This document shows, piece by piece, positions 33,503 to 42,613 of a DNA stretch of 64,000 bases. Positions within the stretch are counted from its first letter, which is position 1; each line of letters starts with the position of its first letter. The notes under the pieces are model-generated. The model had not been told where the DNA came from. It ran no database searches and worked only from the letters and a program-made list of their open reading frames with translations. The position numbers and the translations under genes were made by a program. Source of the stretch: Collimonas arenae (GTDB lineage: Bacteria; Pseudomonadota; Gammaproteobacteria; Burkholderiales; Burkholderiaceae_D); NCBI RefSeq assembly GCF_000786695.1, contig NZ_CP009962.1, positions 4,340,001 to 4,404,000 of the forward strand, read 5' to 3'.

Positions 33503-36472
33503 ATGAGTTTTGCATCGAACGGTGGTGGCTCGGGACCGAGTTTATCTGGTGCTTCTGGCATGCTTGGACAGGTGGCCGGTTTAGCCGGAACCTTTGGCGC
33601 AGGAACAGCGGCAGCCCAGGCTCTTGGACAAGCATCGCAAGCAGCCCAGCTGGCGCAAACCGCAGCGTCTCTTCTGGATGGTAAAACCCCGTCAGCGATT
33701 GCCGACGCAATCAATAGCCTGACAGGGAATAGCGGAAAACTAACTCAACGAGAGCGTATTGTCCGGCTCGAATCGCCATTTGGTGAAGATGCGTTACTGG
33801 TCAATACCATGATCGCGGATGAACATGTCAACGGTTTGTTCCATATTGCGCTTGACATGATGTCGTACTCGACGGACTTGAGCGGCAAGGATATTGTTGG
33901 GAAACCCGTGCTGCTTCGCCTGATGGTCACCAAGGACGATGCCGGACTGGGCGCCATCATGAGTGGCGCCGGGATTGAGCCGCCGCCGAAAGAGCGCTAC
34001 TTTCATGGCTATGTCAGTCGCTTTGGCCGGGTCGGGGATTCCGGCAGCGTGACGCGGTACACGGCGGACGTAGTTCCTTGGCTGTGGTTTCTGGATCGAA
34101 GCAAGGACAGCAGGATTTTCATTGGCAAGACTCTGGAGCAAATTCTAAGTGAAATATTCGATGGCTACGGATTTCGCGATGTTGAATTTCACCTGCAATC
34201 GAAGTACGAAAAATTTGAATACATAGTTCAATACAGAGAATCTGATTTTAATTTCGTATCCAGGTTGATGGAACAGGAAGGGCTGGCTTATTGGTTCCGT
34301 CACGAGGAAGGAAAGCATATCCTGGTCATTTCAGACAGCAACGATTTTTTCAGCGAGATCAAAGGCTTTAAATCGATTGAATACTATGGCACGGCGGCAT
34401 CCGCCAAACGCGATAGCATTGAGCAGTGGGACGAAGCATTTCAATACCGGGTAGGAAAAATGACCTTCCGGGACTTCAATTATCAAACACCATCGACTCC
34501 CTTGTTGCATGTGGAAGTGCCTACGACGTTGCAGCATGAACAGATTACCAATACCGAGCACTATGACTATCAGAGCTTGTACGATAGTCGCAGCCAGGGT
34601 GAACGGTACGCTACCTTTGCGATGCAGGCAGAGGAAGGCCGCGCACATGAATTCACCGGTAGTGCCTATACGCGGGCGATGTTCGCTGGCGGTAAATTTA
34701 AACTGATCAATCACAAAGTCTCAGCCTATAACAACAAAGAGTTTGCGCTACTGAGCGTCAGGCATGAAGCGGCGAACGACTATACGCAACACCACGGGCA
34801 ACTAGCTTACCGCAACACGTTCACCGCCTTGCCAGTGGAGATTCCCTATCGGCCGGTCAAAGTCACGCCCAAGCCGTTTATCCAGGGCACCCAGACGGCT
34901 ATCGTTGTCGGCCCGAAAGGCGAGGAAATACACGTTGATAAAGATGGGCGTGTACCTATCCATTTCCATTGGGACCGGCAAGGAAAAAAAGATGGAAATG
35001 ATACGATTGCGGTGCGGATATCGCAGCCGATGGCCGGTCAGGGATGGGGCGGCTCTACCATTCCGCGGATCGGCCAGGAGGTAATTGTTTCCTTCATCGA
35101 AGGCGATCCGGATAACCCGATTATTGTCGGCCGTGTGTACAACGGTGACGCTAAAAATCCCTACAGCGGTGCGCTTGGCGAGACCATGGGCATACGGAGT
35201 AAAACCCATAAGGGCGGCGGGTTTAACGAACTCAAGATGGTTGACACGAACGGCGCCGAACAATTGGCATTGCAGGCCCAGCGTGACATGCACATCAAGG
35301 TCAAAAATAACCAGAGCACCACGGTTCACGCCGACAAGAGTACTTACGTTGGCGGCGGTCATACCGAGAACATCAAAAAGGATGTTGCGATTACCGTGGC
35401 AGAAGGCGGATATGATTTGACCGTCAACGACAAGCATATGCATGTTACGGCCAAGACTGAAATCAAGCTGGTCGTGGGGCCCAACTCCATTACGATTGAT
35501 CAAAATGGCATTACGATTAAAGGTCTGAAAGTTTCATCTGTCGCTACGGCTGAAAACTTGATTCTTGGTGAGCCGGTCAACATCAATCCTGCGCCACCGC
35601 CACCGACCCCAGAACAAGCGTTAGCAGCCCAATGGGCTGCGCAGACTGCGATTATTGACGAAGGACTTCGCAGTCAGAATCCGGCGGTTCAAGCGGCGGC
35701 GAAGAAACTTCAGGAAAGTCGCAAGGCGCAGCAAATGGCACTACTGGCGGGAGCTGTGTATGACCCGACGAAACCTCTGCCGCCTGGCTGGAAAAGCTCT
35801 ACCAATGATCCTGCTGCCCTTGCCCCATATGGCCTAAAGCCCAGCGATTTTAAGATTGCAGGCAGCAATTTCGGCGCACAAATGTATACGCCTGATCCGG
35901 CGGTGTTTGGCGATTCAATGAAGCCAACGATTGCAATGAAGGGAACGCAAAAACTGGCGCCATGGTCCGACGATATGGAGAATAATTTTGCACAGGGTAT
36001 CAACGAGGAATCCCCGTATTACAAACGCGCGGTGGACTTGGGAACCAAGATCGATCGTGCTGGTATGGCTGGTAATATCGAAGGGACGGGCCATTCCTTG
36101 GGAGGTGGGACGATATCTGCTTTTTCTGAGGCCAGCGGAGCGTCAGCAACCACCTTTAATGCTGCAGGTTTGAATCCAGAAACAGTGACTCGTTACGGTG
36201 GCGTTGTTCATCCTTCCCAGATCACTGCCTATCGTGTTGACGGCGAAGTCTTGACCGGGTTGCAAGAGCCTACTGTCATGGATCATATTACAAGTCCAAC
36301 TACGTCGTTGATCGGGGATATGATGCCGAAGGCGGTTGGAACACCAGTTACCATGGAGCCAACGAGTTTCGACCCCGTTAGAAGACACATGATGTCGGAC
36401 GTTAATAATGGCATTGGCCAAATTGTGCAGCAAGATCAAAGCAAGCTGACTGGCCTACTTGGAATGAATTAA
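33503..36472 (+). CDS. vgrG: VgrG spike protein with C-terminal lipase-like effector domain
   Basis: This 989-residue T6SS tip protein has a Gly/Ala-rich N-terminal extension (about 1-80), a gp27-like hub (about 83-420), a gp5-like OB fold around 480-555 (DGRVPIHFHWDRQG, then GQEVIVSFIEGDPDNPIIVGRVY) and a beta-helix needle to about 690. A C-terminal alpha/beta-hydrolase-like domain (about 700-989) carries the G863-H-S865-L-G-G868 nucleophile elbow. It is thus an evolved VgrG that delivers a putative phospholipase. The next gene overlaps by one base. Confidence 0.88.
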   Translation: MSFASNGGGSGPSLSGASGMLGQVAGLAGTFGAGTAAAQALGQASQAAQLAQTAASLLDGKTPSAIADAINSLTGNSGKLTQRERIVRLESPFGEDALLVNTMIADEHVNGLFHIALDMMSYSTDLSGKDIVGKPVLLRLMVTKDDAGLGAIMSGAGIEPPPKERYFHGYVSRFGRVGDSGSVTRYTADVVPWLWFLDRSKDSRIFIGKTLEQILSEIFDGYGFRDVEFHLQSKYEKFEYIVQYRESDFNFVSRLMEQEGLAYWFRHEEGKHILVISDSNDFFSEIKGFKSIEYYGTAASAKRDSIEQWDEAFQYRVGKMTFRDFNYQTPSTPLLHVEVPTTLQHEQITNTEHYDYQSLYDSRSQGERYATFAMQAEEGRAHEFTGSAYTRAMFAGGKFKLINHKVSAYNNKEFALLSVRHEAANDYTQHHGQLAYRNTFTALPVEIPYRPVKVTPKPFIQGTQTAIVVGPKGEEIHVDKDGRVPIHFHWDRQGKKDGNDTIAVRISQPMAGQGWGGSTIPRIGQEVIVSFIEGDPDNPIIVGRVYNGDAKNPYSGALGETMGIRSKTHKGGGFNELKMVDTNGAEQLALQAQRDMHIKVKNNQSTTVHADKSTYVGGGHTENIKKDVAITVAEGGYDLTVNDKHMHVTAKTEIKLVVGPNSITIDQNGITIKGLKVSSVATAENLILGEPVNINPAPPPPTPEQALAAQWAAQTAIIDEGLRSQNPAVQAAAKKLQESRKAQQMALLAGAVYDPTKPLPPGWKSSTNDPAALAPYGLKPSDFKIAGSNFGAQMYTPDPAVFGDSMKPTIAMKGTQKLAPWSDDMENNFAQGINEESPYYKRAVDLGTKIDRAGMAGNIEGTGHSLGGGTISAFSEASGASATTFNAAGLNPETVTRYGGVVHPSQITAYRVDGEVLTGLQEPTVMDHITSPTTSLIGDMMPKAVGTPVTMEPTSFDPVRRHMMSDVNNGIGQIVQQDQSKLTGLLGMN

Positions 36473-37362
36473 TGACACGAAAAATTACCAATAAAACCGT
36501 AGCAATTGTGGGCACAGTGGCTCTCGCCGCTGTTATAGCGAGTACTTCGCCTGTCTGGACGCCTCTTTTTGCCAAAGGATCACAAATGACTGGTTTTAAA
36601 CGTTTTCCACCTGAGCATTTTTTCTCTGACCCTAAACAGATCGCTTTGGGCAAGGCAATCTATGACGGAGATCTTGCTGCTGTTGAGCGCTTGATTCCTG
36701 GCACGGATCTGAATAAGCCAGGTATCAATGGCGGAACTCCAATACTCTATGCACTTCAAGAGACCGTTCCGGTAGAACAAGATGGCAGCAGTAAACGCTT
36801 TGCCATCCTGAGCGCTTTAGTCAAAGCAGGCGCAAATCCTGATCCTGATTCGGCAGACTCGGACAAGCCTGGCGCGCTCGATTTTATTTTGTTGAGAAAA
36901 TCAAATTTTGCCTTTCGTGCCTTGCTGGACGGCGGTCTGGATCCCAATCACTTAAGGCATGGCGAAGAGCCGCTGATCTTTTCGGTTGCCAGCGACGATC
37001 TAATGCCATCACTAAAACTGTTGGTAGATCGGCGGGCAGATATTGACAAGCGCGATTCGCTGGGACGGACTGCAATAGACGAAGCTCTCGCAAGCTATCA
37101 GTTCGACGCAATAGATTATTTATTGGCTCACGGTGCGAATCCTAAAAACGTTGACCGGCTTGGCACCTCCTTTGCCTGGGCGGTTCAGGTCGCATTAAAT
37201 CATGTTGATCCGAATTGGCCGCGTCGACCGCGCTTGCTGACTATCCGCGATCGTTTGGTTGCATTGGGCGTAACGTGGCCGCCTACGCCACCTAAGGTCT
37301 TACGTGAGCGGATGCGTGCTCATGGTGAAACGCCGATTCCATCGCCGGTACTCGATAAATAG
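36472..37362 (+). CDS. ankyrin-repeat protein, immunity candidate for the VgrG lipase
   Basis: The ATG overlaps the vgrG stop by one base. The N-terminus (VAIVGTVALAAVIASTSPVW) is a signal anchor or signal peptide. Ankyrin repeats follow, for example AIYDGDLAAVERLIP, LLDGGLDPNHLRHGEEPLIF, DRRADIDKRDSLGRTAIDEAL and YLLAHGANPKNVDRLG (about 60-260). Ankyrin-type exported proteins are known partners of T6SS lipase effectors. Export to the periplasm and coupling to vgrG support an immunity role, which remains inference. Confidence 0.72.
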   Translation: MTRKITNKTVAIVGTVALAAVIASTSPVWTPLFAKGSQMTGFKRFPPEHFFSDPKQIALGKAIYDGDLAAVERLIPGTDLNKPGINGGTPILYALQETVPVEQDGSSKRFAILSALVKAGANPDPDSADSDKPGALDFILLRKSNFAFRALLDGGLDPNHLRHGEEPLIFSVASDDLMPSLKLLVDRRADIDKRDSLGRTAIDEALASYQFDAIDYLLAHGANPKNVDRLGTSFAWAVQVALNHVDPNWPRRPRLLTIRDRLVALGVTWPPTPPKVLRERMRAHGETPIPSPVLDK

Positions 37363-37393
37363 ACACTGCTGCTGCAGCCAATAGGGAGAAAGA

Positions 37394-37891
37394 ATGTCAT
37401 CAACTGAAGATAATCAATCCGGATTACAGCAGCCGGCCGTAGATAGATATCGCACCAATGAATTGAGTTTTACACTGCCTCCAGGTCTAAAAGACAAGAC
37501 GCATCACGTTTTTACGATTACGGACAGCGGCCCTAGTCCGTTCACCTTGGTCATTTCTCATAGTCCAATTGCACCAGAGGATACCCTTGAAACGATTTCA
37601 AAACGGCTTGTGTTGGAGTTAGGACGCTCGTTGCAACAGTTTCGTACTATTCAAGAGCCGGTGGCGGTAGAAGTAGCTGGCCAGCACGGTTGTCGTTTGG
37701 AGTACTCCTGGATGCAGCAGGGCGTGAAGATGCAACAAAAGCAGGTCTGCTTGTTGCATGAAATCCCTGGGAAACGGCAACTGATTCAAGTTGCCGGCAC
37801 CAGCTCGGCACAAGGTGAGCATGGGTTAGATTGGGCTTTGAGATTTGAACAAATTGTGGCGACCGTTCAACTCCGCCTGCCTGAGGAATAG
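37394..37891 (+). CDS. EagR-type chaperone (DUF1795)
   Basis: This 165-residue protein is of the DcrB/DUF1795 type used in T6SS loci to hold the hydrophobic pre-PAAR helices of effectors before loading. The NELSFTLPPGLKDKTHHVF start and the hydrophobic strand pattern (CRLEYSWMQQGVKMQQKQVCLL) fit. It stands two bases before a PAAR effector with strong N-terminal membrane helices, exactly the expected client. GGGAGA precedes the ATG. Confidence 0.82.
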   Translation: MSSTEDNQSGLQQPAVDRYRTNELSFTLPPGLKDKTHHVFTITDSGPSPFTLVISHSPIAPEDTLETISKRLVLELGRSLQQFRTIQEPVAVEVAGQHGCRLEYSWMQQGVKMQQKQVCLLHEIPGKRQLIQVAGTSSAQGEHGLDWALRFEQIVATVQLRLPEE

Positions 37892-37893
37892 CA

Positions 37894-39183
37894 ATGCAAG
37901 CAGCTGCCCGAATTACCGATCCGATAGAACACACCAGCGCACTGTCTGGTCTTCTGACTGGCTTGCTAATCGGCGCAGCAATTGCGGTGGCGGCAATAGC
38001 GATTGTCGGTACAGGTGGGCTTGCGGCCGTGGCTATCGTCGGCGCCGGCGCTGCCATGGGGGCTGGTGTAGGTGAAATGGTCGGAAGCATGTCGTTTGCG
38101 AAATCCGTATCTGGCGCCATCTTGCAATCGGGATCAAGCAACACGAACATCAATAGCCTTAAGGCTGCCCGTGCGCACGTGGATGTGGTGGAGTGCAGCA
38201 AGCATCCTAATCCGCCCAAGCCAATCGCAACCGGCAGCAGCAACGTTTTCATCAACAGTATGCCTGCCGCCCGAGTCGGAGATAAGACGGGTTGTGACGC
38301 CGAAATTAGCAGCGGATCACAGAATGTATTTATCGGCGGCGGGACGGTTCAGACGGACGAAATTTCACCGGAAGTGCCAGGTTGGCTCCACGTAGCTGTT
38401 TTTGCTGTAGGCATGGCAAGTGCAGTGGTCTTGGCCGGCCCAGTCATAGCCTTTGCCGGATTAGTTGGCGGCGTATTAGGTGGTGCGGGAGGGAATTGGC
38501 TCGGAGGTAAGCTGTTCGGGGAAGGTTCTGATGGGCAAAAAGCTAGCGCATTTGTCGGTGCCATGATAGGAGGTATCGTTGGCGGAAAAGGTGGCGCATT
38601 GTTAACGGCAAAGTCCGTACCAATACCAGCGAGCACCGCAGATTTGATCGCACAACGGGTTTCGGCAAATGCGCTCTTGCGCGACAGTCCTCAATTTGCC
38701 GCTGATATGAATAAAGTCGGGGTAACCGATGAGCAGATTGGAACCATGTTTGCAAAAGAGGCGCCTCTCGGTTTTGAAAGCCCAGAGCAATTTGGCCAGT
38801 TTAAAACGGATCTTCATGGAGCTTTGAACGAAGCTGGTTTACCAGATGCGGAAATTGGATTAAAAGGAACGTCTACAACTTTCTATTCCGAAAACCCGGG
38901 GAAACCATTGGGACACCATTGGGATGCAGACCCGCTTAACCCTGGCGACTATGATCTCAACATCAGTAGTCCGAAAATGGTCGAGCAGTTGCAGGATGCC
39001 AATATTTCGCCAAGTGAAAAATATGGTGTGTTCAAGACTCGCGATATTAACGAGAACTTCCCTGCATTAGATAAATTTCAACAGGAATGGTCTCAAAAAC
39101 TTGGAAGAGACGTAAACTTTGTCGGGTACCCAGAAACTCCGCTACGCGATCCAACCGAATATATATTAAGGACACCAGAATGA
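37894..39183 (+). CDS. PAAR effector with nucleotidyltransferase-like C-terminal toxin
   Basis: This 429-residue effector has a pre-PAAR membrane segment at 17-60 (LSGLLTGLLIGAAIAVAAIA), a PAAR domain at about 65-155 with His/Cys residues (C101, H104, C134), and more membrane helices at 165-205 and 220-238. The toxin part is about 250-429. K324-G-T-S...D352-Y-D354-L-N-I...GRDVNFVGY resembles the polymorphic toxin family with a GSS...SDFDIAI pattern, similar to nucleotidyltransferases. Catalysis is unproven. It sits between its chaperone and its immunity candidate. Confidence 0.78.
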   Translation: MQAAARITDPIEHTSALSGLLTGLLIGAAIAVAAIAIVGTGGLAAVAIVGAGAAMGAGVGEMVGSMSFAKSVSGAILQSGSSNTNINSLKAARAHVDVVECSKHPNPPKPIATGSSNVFINSMPAARVGDKTGCDAEISSGSQNVFIGGGTVQTDEISPEVPGWLHVAVFAVGMASAVVLAGPVIAFAGLVGGVLGGAGGNWLGGKLFGEGSDGQKASAFVGAMIGGIVGGKGGALLTAKSVPIPASTADLIAQRVSANALLRDSPQFAADMNKVGVTDEQIGTMFAKEAPLGFESPEQFGQFKTDLHGALNEAGLPDAEIGLKGTSTTFYSENPGKPLGHHWDADPLNPGDYDLNISSPKMVEQLQDANISPSEKYGVFKTRDINENFPALDKFQQEWSQKLGRDVNFVGYPETPLRDPTEYILRTPE

Positions 39184-39485
39184 AAGATTTTGTACGGGTG
39201 GACATCAAATCCAAGCTCGAGAAAACAGATGTTCTAGAAATATTTTCTAGGGTTCTGCAGGATTTTCGTTGCCGTACCGGAGAAAGTGACGCACAAGGTG
39301 GTTATGTTGTTGCGACCAATAGCGATGGTGTTCAGATTCAGTGCTGGACCGGTGAAACACCTATGGAATTTTCAATTTCATTTAGGAGTGCAAAATTGGA
39401 TTCTGGAACAAAGGAAAAACTAGTCAAACGAATCTTTCATGATCTGCTCCCACTAATTGGAGAAATTGTGACGCTCGATGCGTAG
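39180..39485 (+). CDS. immunity candidate for the PAAR toxin
   Basis: The ATG overlaps the effector stop (ATGA, 39180-39183), so translation is coupled. The 101-residue protein has no signal peptide, consistent with protection against a cytoplasmic toxin. Its alternating pattern (VRVDIKSKLEKTDVLEIFSR, GYVVATNSDGVQIQCWTG) suggests a small alpha/beta fold. No family is recognised; the call rests on position. Confidence 0.65.
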   Translation: MKDFVRVDIKSKLEKTDVLEIFSRVLQDFRCRTGESDAQGGYVVATNSDGVQIQCWTGETPMEFSISFRSAKLDSGTKEKLVKRIFHDLLPLIGEIVTLDA

Positions 39486-39645
39486 CTGGTGAAGAGTTAC
39501 AAATACTTTCCCCCGTGTACAGTAAAAATATAAGTACATGTGGAAGTCACATGGGGAAATATTGCAGTGCCGCTCGTGTTGCGGCTGAGAATTATGGACT
39601 CGTGAGCAATATTTCAAATTTCGACTTTAGAGAAATTAGGTGTCA

Positions 39646-40164
39646 ATGACATATGTAATGGTTGATGTTGAATCTGACGGGCCAATCCCCGGCGACTACT
39701 CAATGATTTCATTTGGTGCCGTCATCGTAGAGCCCGGATTGGCACGTACGTTTTATGGGAAACTCAAGCCGATTTCCGATGCTTGGATACCAGATGCACT
39801 TCAGGTTAGCGGTTTTTGCCGTGAAGAGACTTTTGCATTTGAAACTCCGACTGTTGTGATGGAACGATTTGGAAAATGGCTGAAGGATGAGATCAAAGAT
39901 CGACCAATGTTTATTTCCGATAACAATGGCTTCGACTGGCAATTCATAAACTGGTATTTCCACCACTTTGCGGGTGATAATCCGTTTGGCCACAGCTCCA
40001 CTAATTTAGGTTCGCTTTATAAGGGGCTTGTAAAAAATACTCGCGACAATTTCAAGCATCTAAGAAAAACTAAGCATACCCATCATCCTGTGGATGATGC
40101 GAAAGGTAATGCTGAAGCTTTACTCTATATGAAGCAACATCTGGAATTAGACATCAAGCTTTGA
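39646..40164 (+). CDS. DEDDh-type 3'-5' exonuclease
   Basis: From the ATG at 39646 (GTG at 39640 also possible) this gives 172 residues. Exonuclease motifs are D7-V-E9 (MVDVESDGP), a middle Asp in FISDNNGFDWQF, and the final H-x4-D in HHPVDDAKGNAEAL. These match the DnaQ/RNase T superfamily. It could be a free-standing nuclease, a cargo domain or a defence gene. Placement between a T6SS immunity gene and toxin remnants is suggestive but not proof of a secretion role. Confidence 0.72.
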   Translation: MTYVMVDVESDGPIPGDYSMISFGAVIVEPGLARTFYGKLKPISDAWIPDALQVSGFCREETFAFETPTVVMERFGKWLKDEIKDRPMFISDNNGFDWQFINWYFHHFAGDNPFGHSSTNLGSLYKGLVKNTRDNFKHLRKTKHTHHPVDDAKGNAEALLYMKQHLELDIKL

Positions 40165-40283
40165 TAGGCTTTTTGCTGACACCGACTCTGGTTTAGTTTG
40201 TACTGAATATTGCGTTGCCGATGTTTTTTTGAATTGAGTTCTGTGCCGCTAATTGTTTAATTTTGAAGGTAGAGATTATAGCT

Positions 40284-41074
40284 TTGAGTAACAAGATTTT
40301 TACAACATCAATTCCAATTGGTGGTTTGAAAACTTCGTCCGGTAATCGGACGCCTCTCGACCTTGCCATAGACAATGCATTAGTGTGTACCGTACGCGCC
40401 GACGATACCGAATTTGAACGCCTGCCTACACCGATGCGTTATCGCGCATCGGGGGCTATTCGGGTTTGGAAAGATGTCCGTCAAATTGCCGGCCGTAACG
40501 CAGCGAGTTTATCGGCGCGATTAACAGATACTTCCGACGCACCTCTTCAGCACTTCAATGATCCGAGCGATTCTCTCGATGCCAATTATTCACGCGAGAT
40601 GAGAATATCTGCTGTCCGTGTCATTGTCGCGCACGGTTCCAATAGCATTTTCCGTCAGGCGTTCTTGCAGCGTCATGGGCATTGTACAAGCTCCCCCGCG
40701 TTACAAAAAAACTCGGAGTCACCAATATATCCGGCGACGTTTCGCTGGAAAAGCTGCGGTTACCGTCATCGGCACTCTGTATCGTGCCTGCCCCATTAAT
40801 GAGAGATCAGCAAGACAGCATCCTGCTGTCATGGTGCTTGCGTACACGGAACTGGAAGGCGCCCCCAGCAATTTCAAGCAATCCAATCAGGCACTCGCTG
40901 ATAACTGAGGAGTGTCCAGCAAAAACGTAGCAACATGGCGTGGGGACAATGCTTATACTTGGCACGAAGAACCCGATCTGACAACAATACTGCTGATCTC
41001 TGGCAAGACTAACGGCAAATTCGGTCACTTGGGCGGCGCGGGTGAGATTAATAAGGGCATGACCAAACCTCCTG
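40284..41074 (+). pseudogene. degraded region, possible remnant of a polymorphic toxin
   Basis: An open frame from TTG 40284 (or TTG 40263) to 40799 gives an unrecognised Arg/Asp-rich sequence. A second frame (40618-40908) ends at TGA 40906-40908. The same frame then continues GVSSKNVATWRGDNAYTWHE ... GKFGHLGGAGEINKG to the next stop at 41074. The HLGGxxEIN end resembles C-terminal toxin tips. The frames overlap and break as in a decaying gene, and the next gene resembles an immunity protein. Evidence is weak. Confidence 0.35.
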
Positions 41075-41084
41075 GAGATTGATA

Positions 41085-41567
41085 GTGACCATAGTTTTTG
41101 ACAGCACTTTTGGAAATATTCATTTTGACGACGATACAGGTTGGATCGGATCCTACGTCTATCCATTCTTAAGATCAAAGGTCGCGGTAGAACTAAATCT
41201 AGGGGGCGAAGAAAATGAAAATATTTCTTCGACTCAGCAAGACGCCTTTGTTTTATTCGATGGCAATAGTGTTGAACTATGTAGGCAGGCTGAAGATGCC
41301 ATTTTCAGACACTACCAATCGCGATGTAAGGATCTTAGAGGGCAGTTTGGGGACAACGCTGATGAATACATGCCCTTCATCGATAACAAGACACAACTAA
41401 AATCTCTCGTGACCCCAGTGGCTTTGATGGTTAAGGAGTCTCTTACTAGTACGGATCGAATAATAGGTCTTCTGTTTAACTGCTCATGGGAGCCTAGTCT
41501 CGGATTAGCGGTACGGTTCGTAAATGAGGTCGTACGTGAAGTGGGGCCACAAGATATTGTGCTTTGA
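41085..41567 (+). CDS. immunity-like protein with FG-I-FDDDTGW motif
   Basis: GTG at 41085 is preferred, as GGAG (41074-41077) is at good spacing; TTG at 41079 is possible. The 160-residue protein has an N-terminal FGNIHFDDDTGWIGSYVYPF segment, as seen in families of presumed antitoxins/immunity proteins in toxin islands, and a C-terminal strand-rich part (GLLFNCSWEPSLGLAVRFVN). It directly follows a toxin remnant. If so, it is an orphan immunity gene kept after decay of the toxin. Confidence 0.5.
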   Translation: MTIVFDSTFGNIHFDDDTGWIGSYVYPFLRSKVAVELNLGGEENENISSTQQDAFVLFDGNSVELCRQAEDAIFRHYQSRCKDLRGQFGDNADEYMPFIDNKTQLKSLVTPVALMVKESLTSTDRIIGLLFNCSWEPSLGLAVRFVNEVVREVGPQDIVL

Positions 41568-41686
41568 TTTGAGTGTTATTTCTTTCATTTGGCCGTTTTT
41601 CCCGATACAAGTTACCTGACTCTGTCGCCCCCATTTTTAAATCTCCCGCAGATACAATATTTCCGCCTGTGATACGTCTTCACAGT

Positions 41687-42259
41687 ATGGAAACGACGCT
41701 GCCCACTGACCCGATGGCCGAATCCGACAAGTACATCACTGAAACCGTCTTGCGCGAGCGGGCGCGGCTGCGCAGCTTCATTCGCAAGCGCATGCCCGAT
41801 GCCAACGAGGCGGAAGATGTCTTGCAGGAAGTGTTCTACGAATTGGTTGAGGCCAGCAGGTTACCCGAACCAATAGAACAGGTAGGTGCTTGGCTGTTCC
41901 ACGTGGCGCGTAACCGCATCGTCGATCGCTTCCGCAAGAAAAAAGAACAGCAGTTGCCGCTCGCAGAAGAACAGGACGAGGACGATGGCGGACTCGACGA
42001 CCTCCTGCCCTTGGCCGATGCCGGACCTGAGGCCGCCTATGCCCGTGGCGTTTTGCTGGCTGCTTTGCATGATGCGCTTGACGAATTGCCGCCGAAACAA
42101 CGCGACGTTTTCATTGCGCACGAACTAGAACGGCGCAGCTTCAAGGAGCTGGCTGCGGAAAGCGGCGAAAGCATCAACACGCTGCTGGCGCGCAAGCGTT
42201 ACGCCGTCTTGCATTTGCGCCAGCGCCTGCAAGAAATCTATGACGAATTCGATGTGTAA
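41687..42259 (+). CDS. ECF-type RNA polymerase sigma factor
   Basis: From the ATG at 41687 this gives 190 residues; ATG at 41714 is also possible. Region 2 is visible as RSFIRKRMPDANEAEDVLQEVF...AWLFHVARNRIVDRFRKKK. Region 4 is ALDELPPKQRDVFIAHELERRSFKELAAESGESINTLLARKRYA. A short acidic linker lies between. No anti-sigma factor is adjacent; a small membrane protein follows after 44 bp and could play that role. Confidence 0.9.
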   Translation: METTLPTDPMAESDKYITETVLRERARLRSFIRKRMPDANEAEDVLQEVFYELVEASRLPEPIEQVGAWLFHVARNRIVDRFRKKKEQQLPLAEEQDEDDGGLDDLLPLADAGPEAAYARGVLLAALHDALDELPPKQRDVFIAHELERRSFKELAAESGESINTLLARKRYAVLHLRQRLQEIYDEFDV

Positions 42260-42303
42260 TGAATATATATGTCGGATATGTGTAACGAATAACTGAAGGA
42301 GTA

Positions 42304-42612
42304 ATGAAGATGGACAGAAAAGGTAAATTCATCAAGATTGTATTGCTGGTCTTGATTGGCGTTGCAGTCCTGGGCTGGGTCGTGATGTCGCTGTGGAACT
42401 GGTTGATGCCGGCGCTGTTCGTCGGCGTACACCAGATCGACTACCTGCGCGCGGTTGGCCTGCTGGTTTTGTGCCGCATCCTGTTTGGCGGCTTCCGCGG
42501 CCGCGGCGGCTGGCATGGCGCACATCATCGCCAGCGCTGGGAGCAGATGAGCGAAGAAGAGCGCGAAAAATTCAAAAACGGCATGCGCATGTTTCGCGGC
42601 AGGTGGAAATAA
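42304..42612 (+). CDS. small membrane protein with heavy-metal-sensor-like tail
   Basis: This 102-residue protein has one clear helix (FIKIVLLVLIGVAVLGWVVMSLWNWL) and a weaker hydrophobic one around 48-60. A Gly/Arg/His-rich, then acidic, soluble end follows (GRGGWHGAHHRQRWEQMSEEEREKF). It lies between an ECF sigma and a ferredoxin, one base from the latter. The His-rich part could bind metal; function is unknown. Confidence 0.75.
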   Translation: MKMDRKGKFIKIVLLVLIGVAVLGWVVMSLWNWLMPALFVGVHQIDYLRAVGLLVLCRILFGGFRGRGGWHGAHHRQRWEQMSEEEREKFKNGMRMFRGRWK

Positions 42613-42613
42613 C

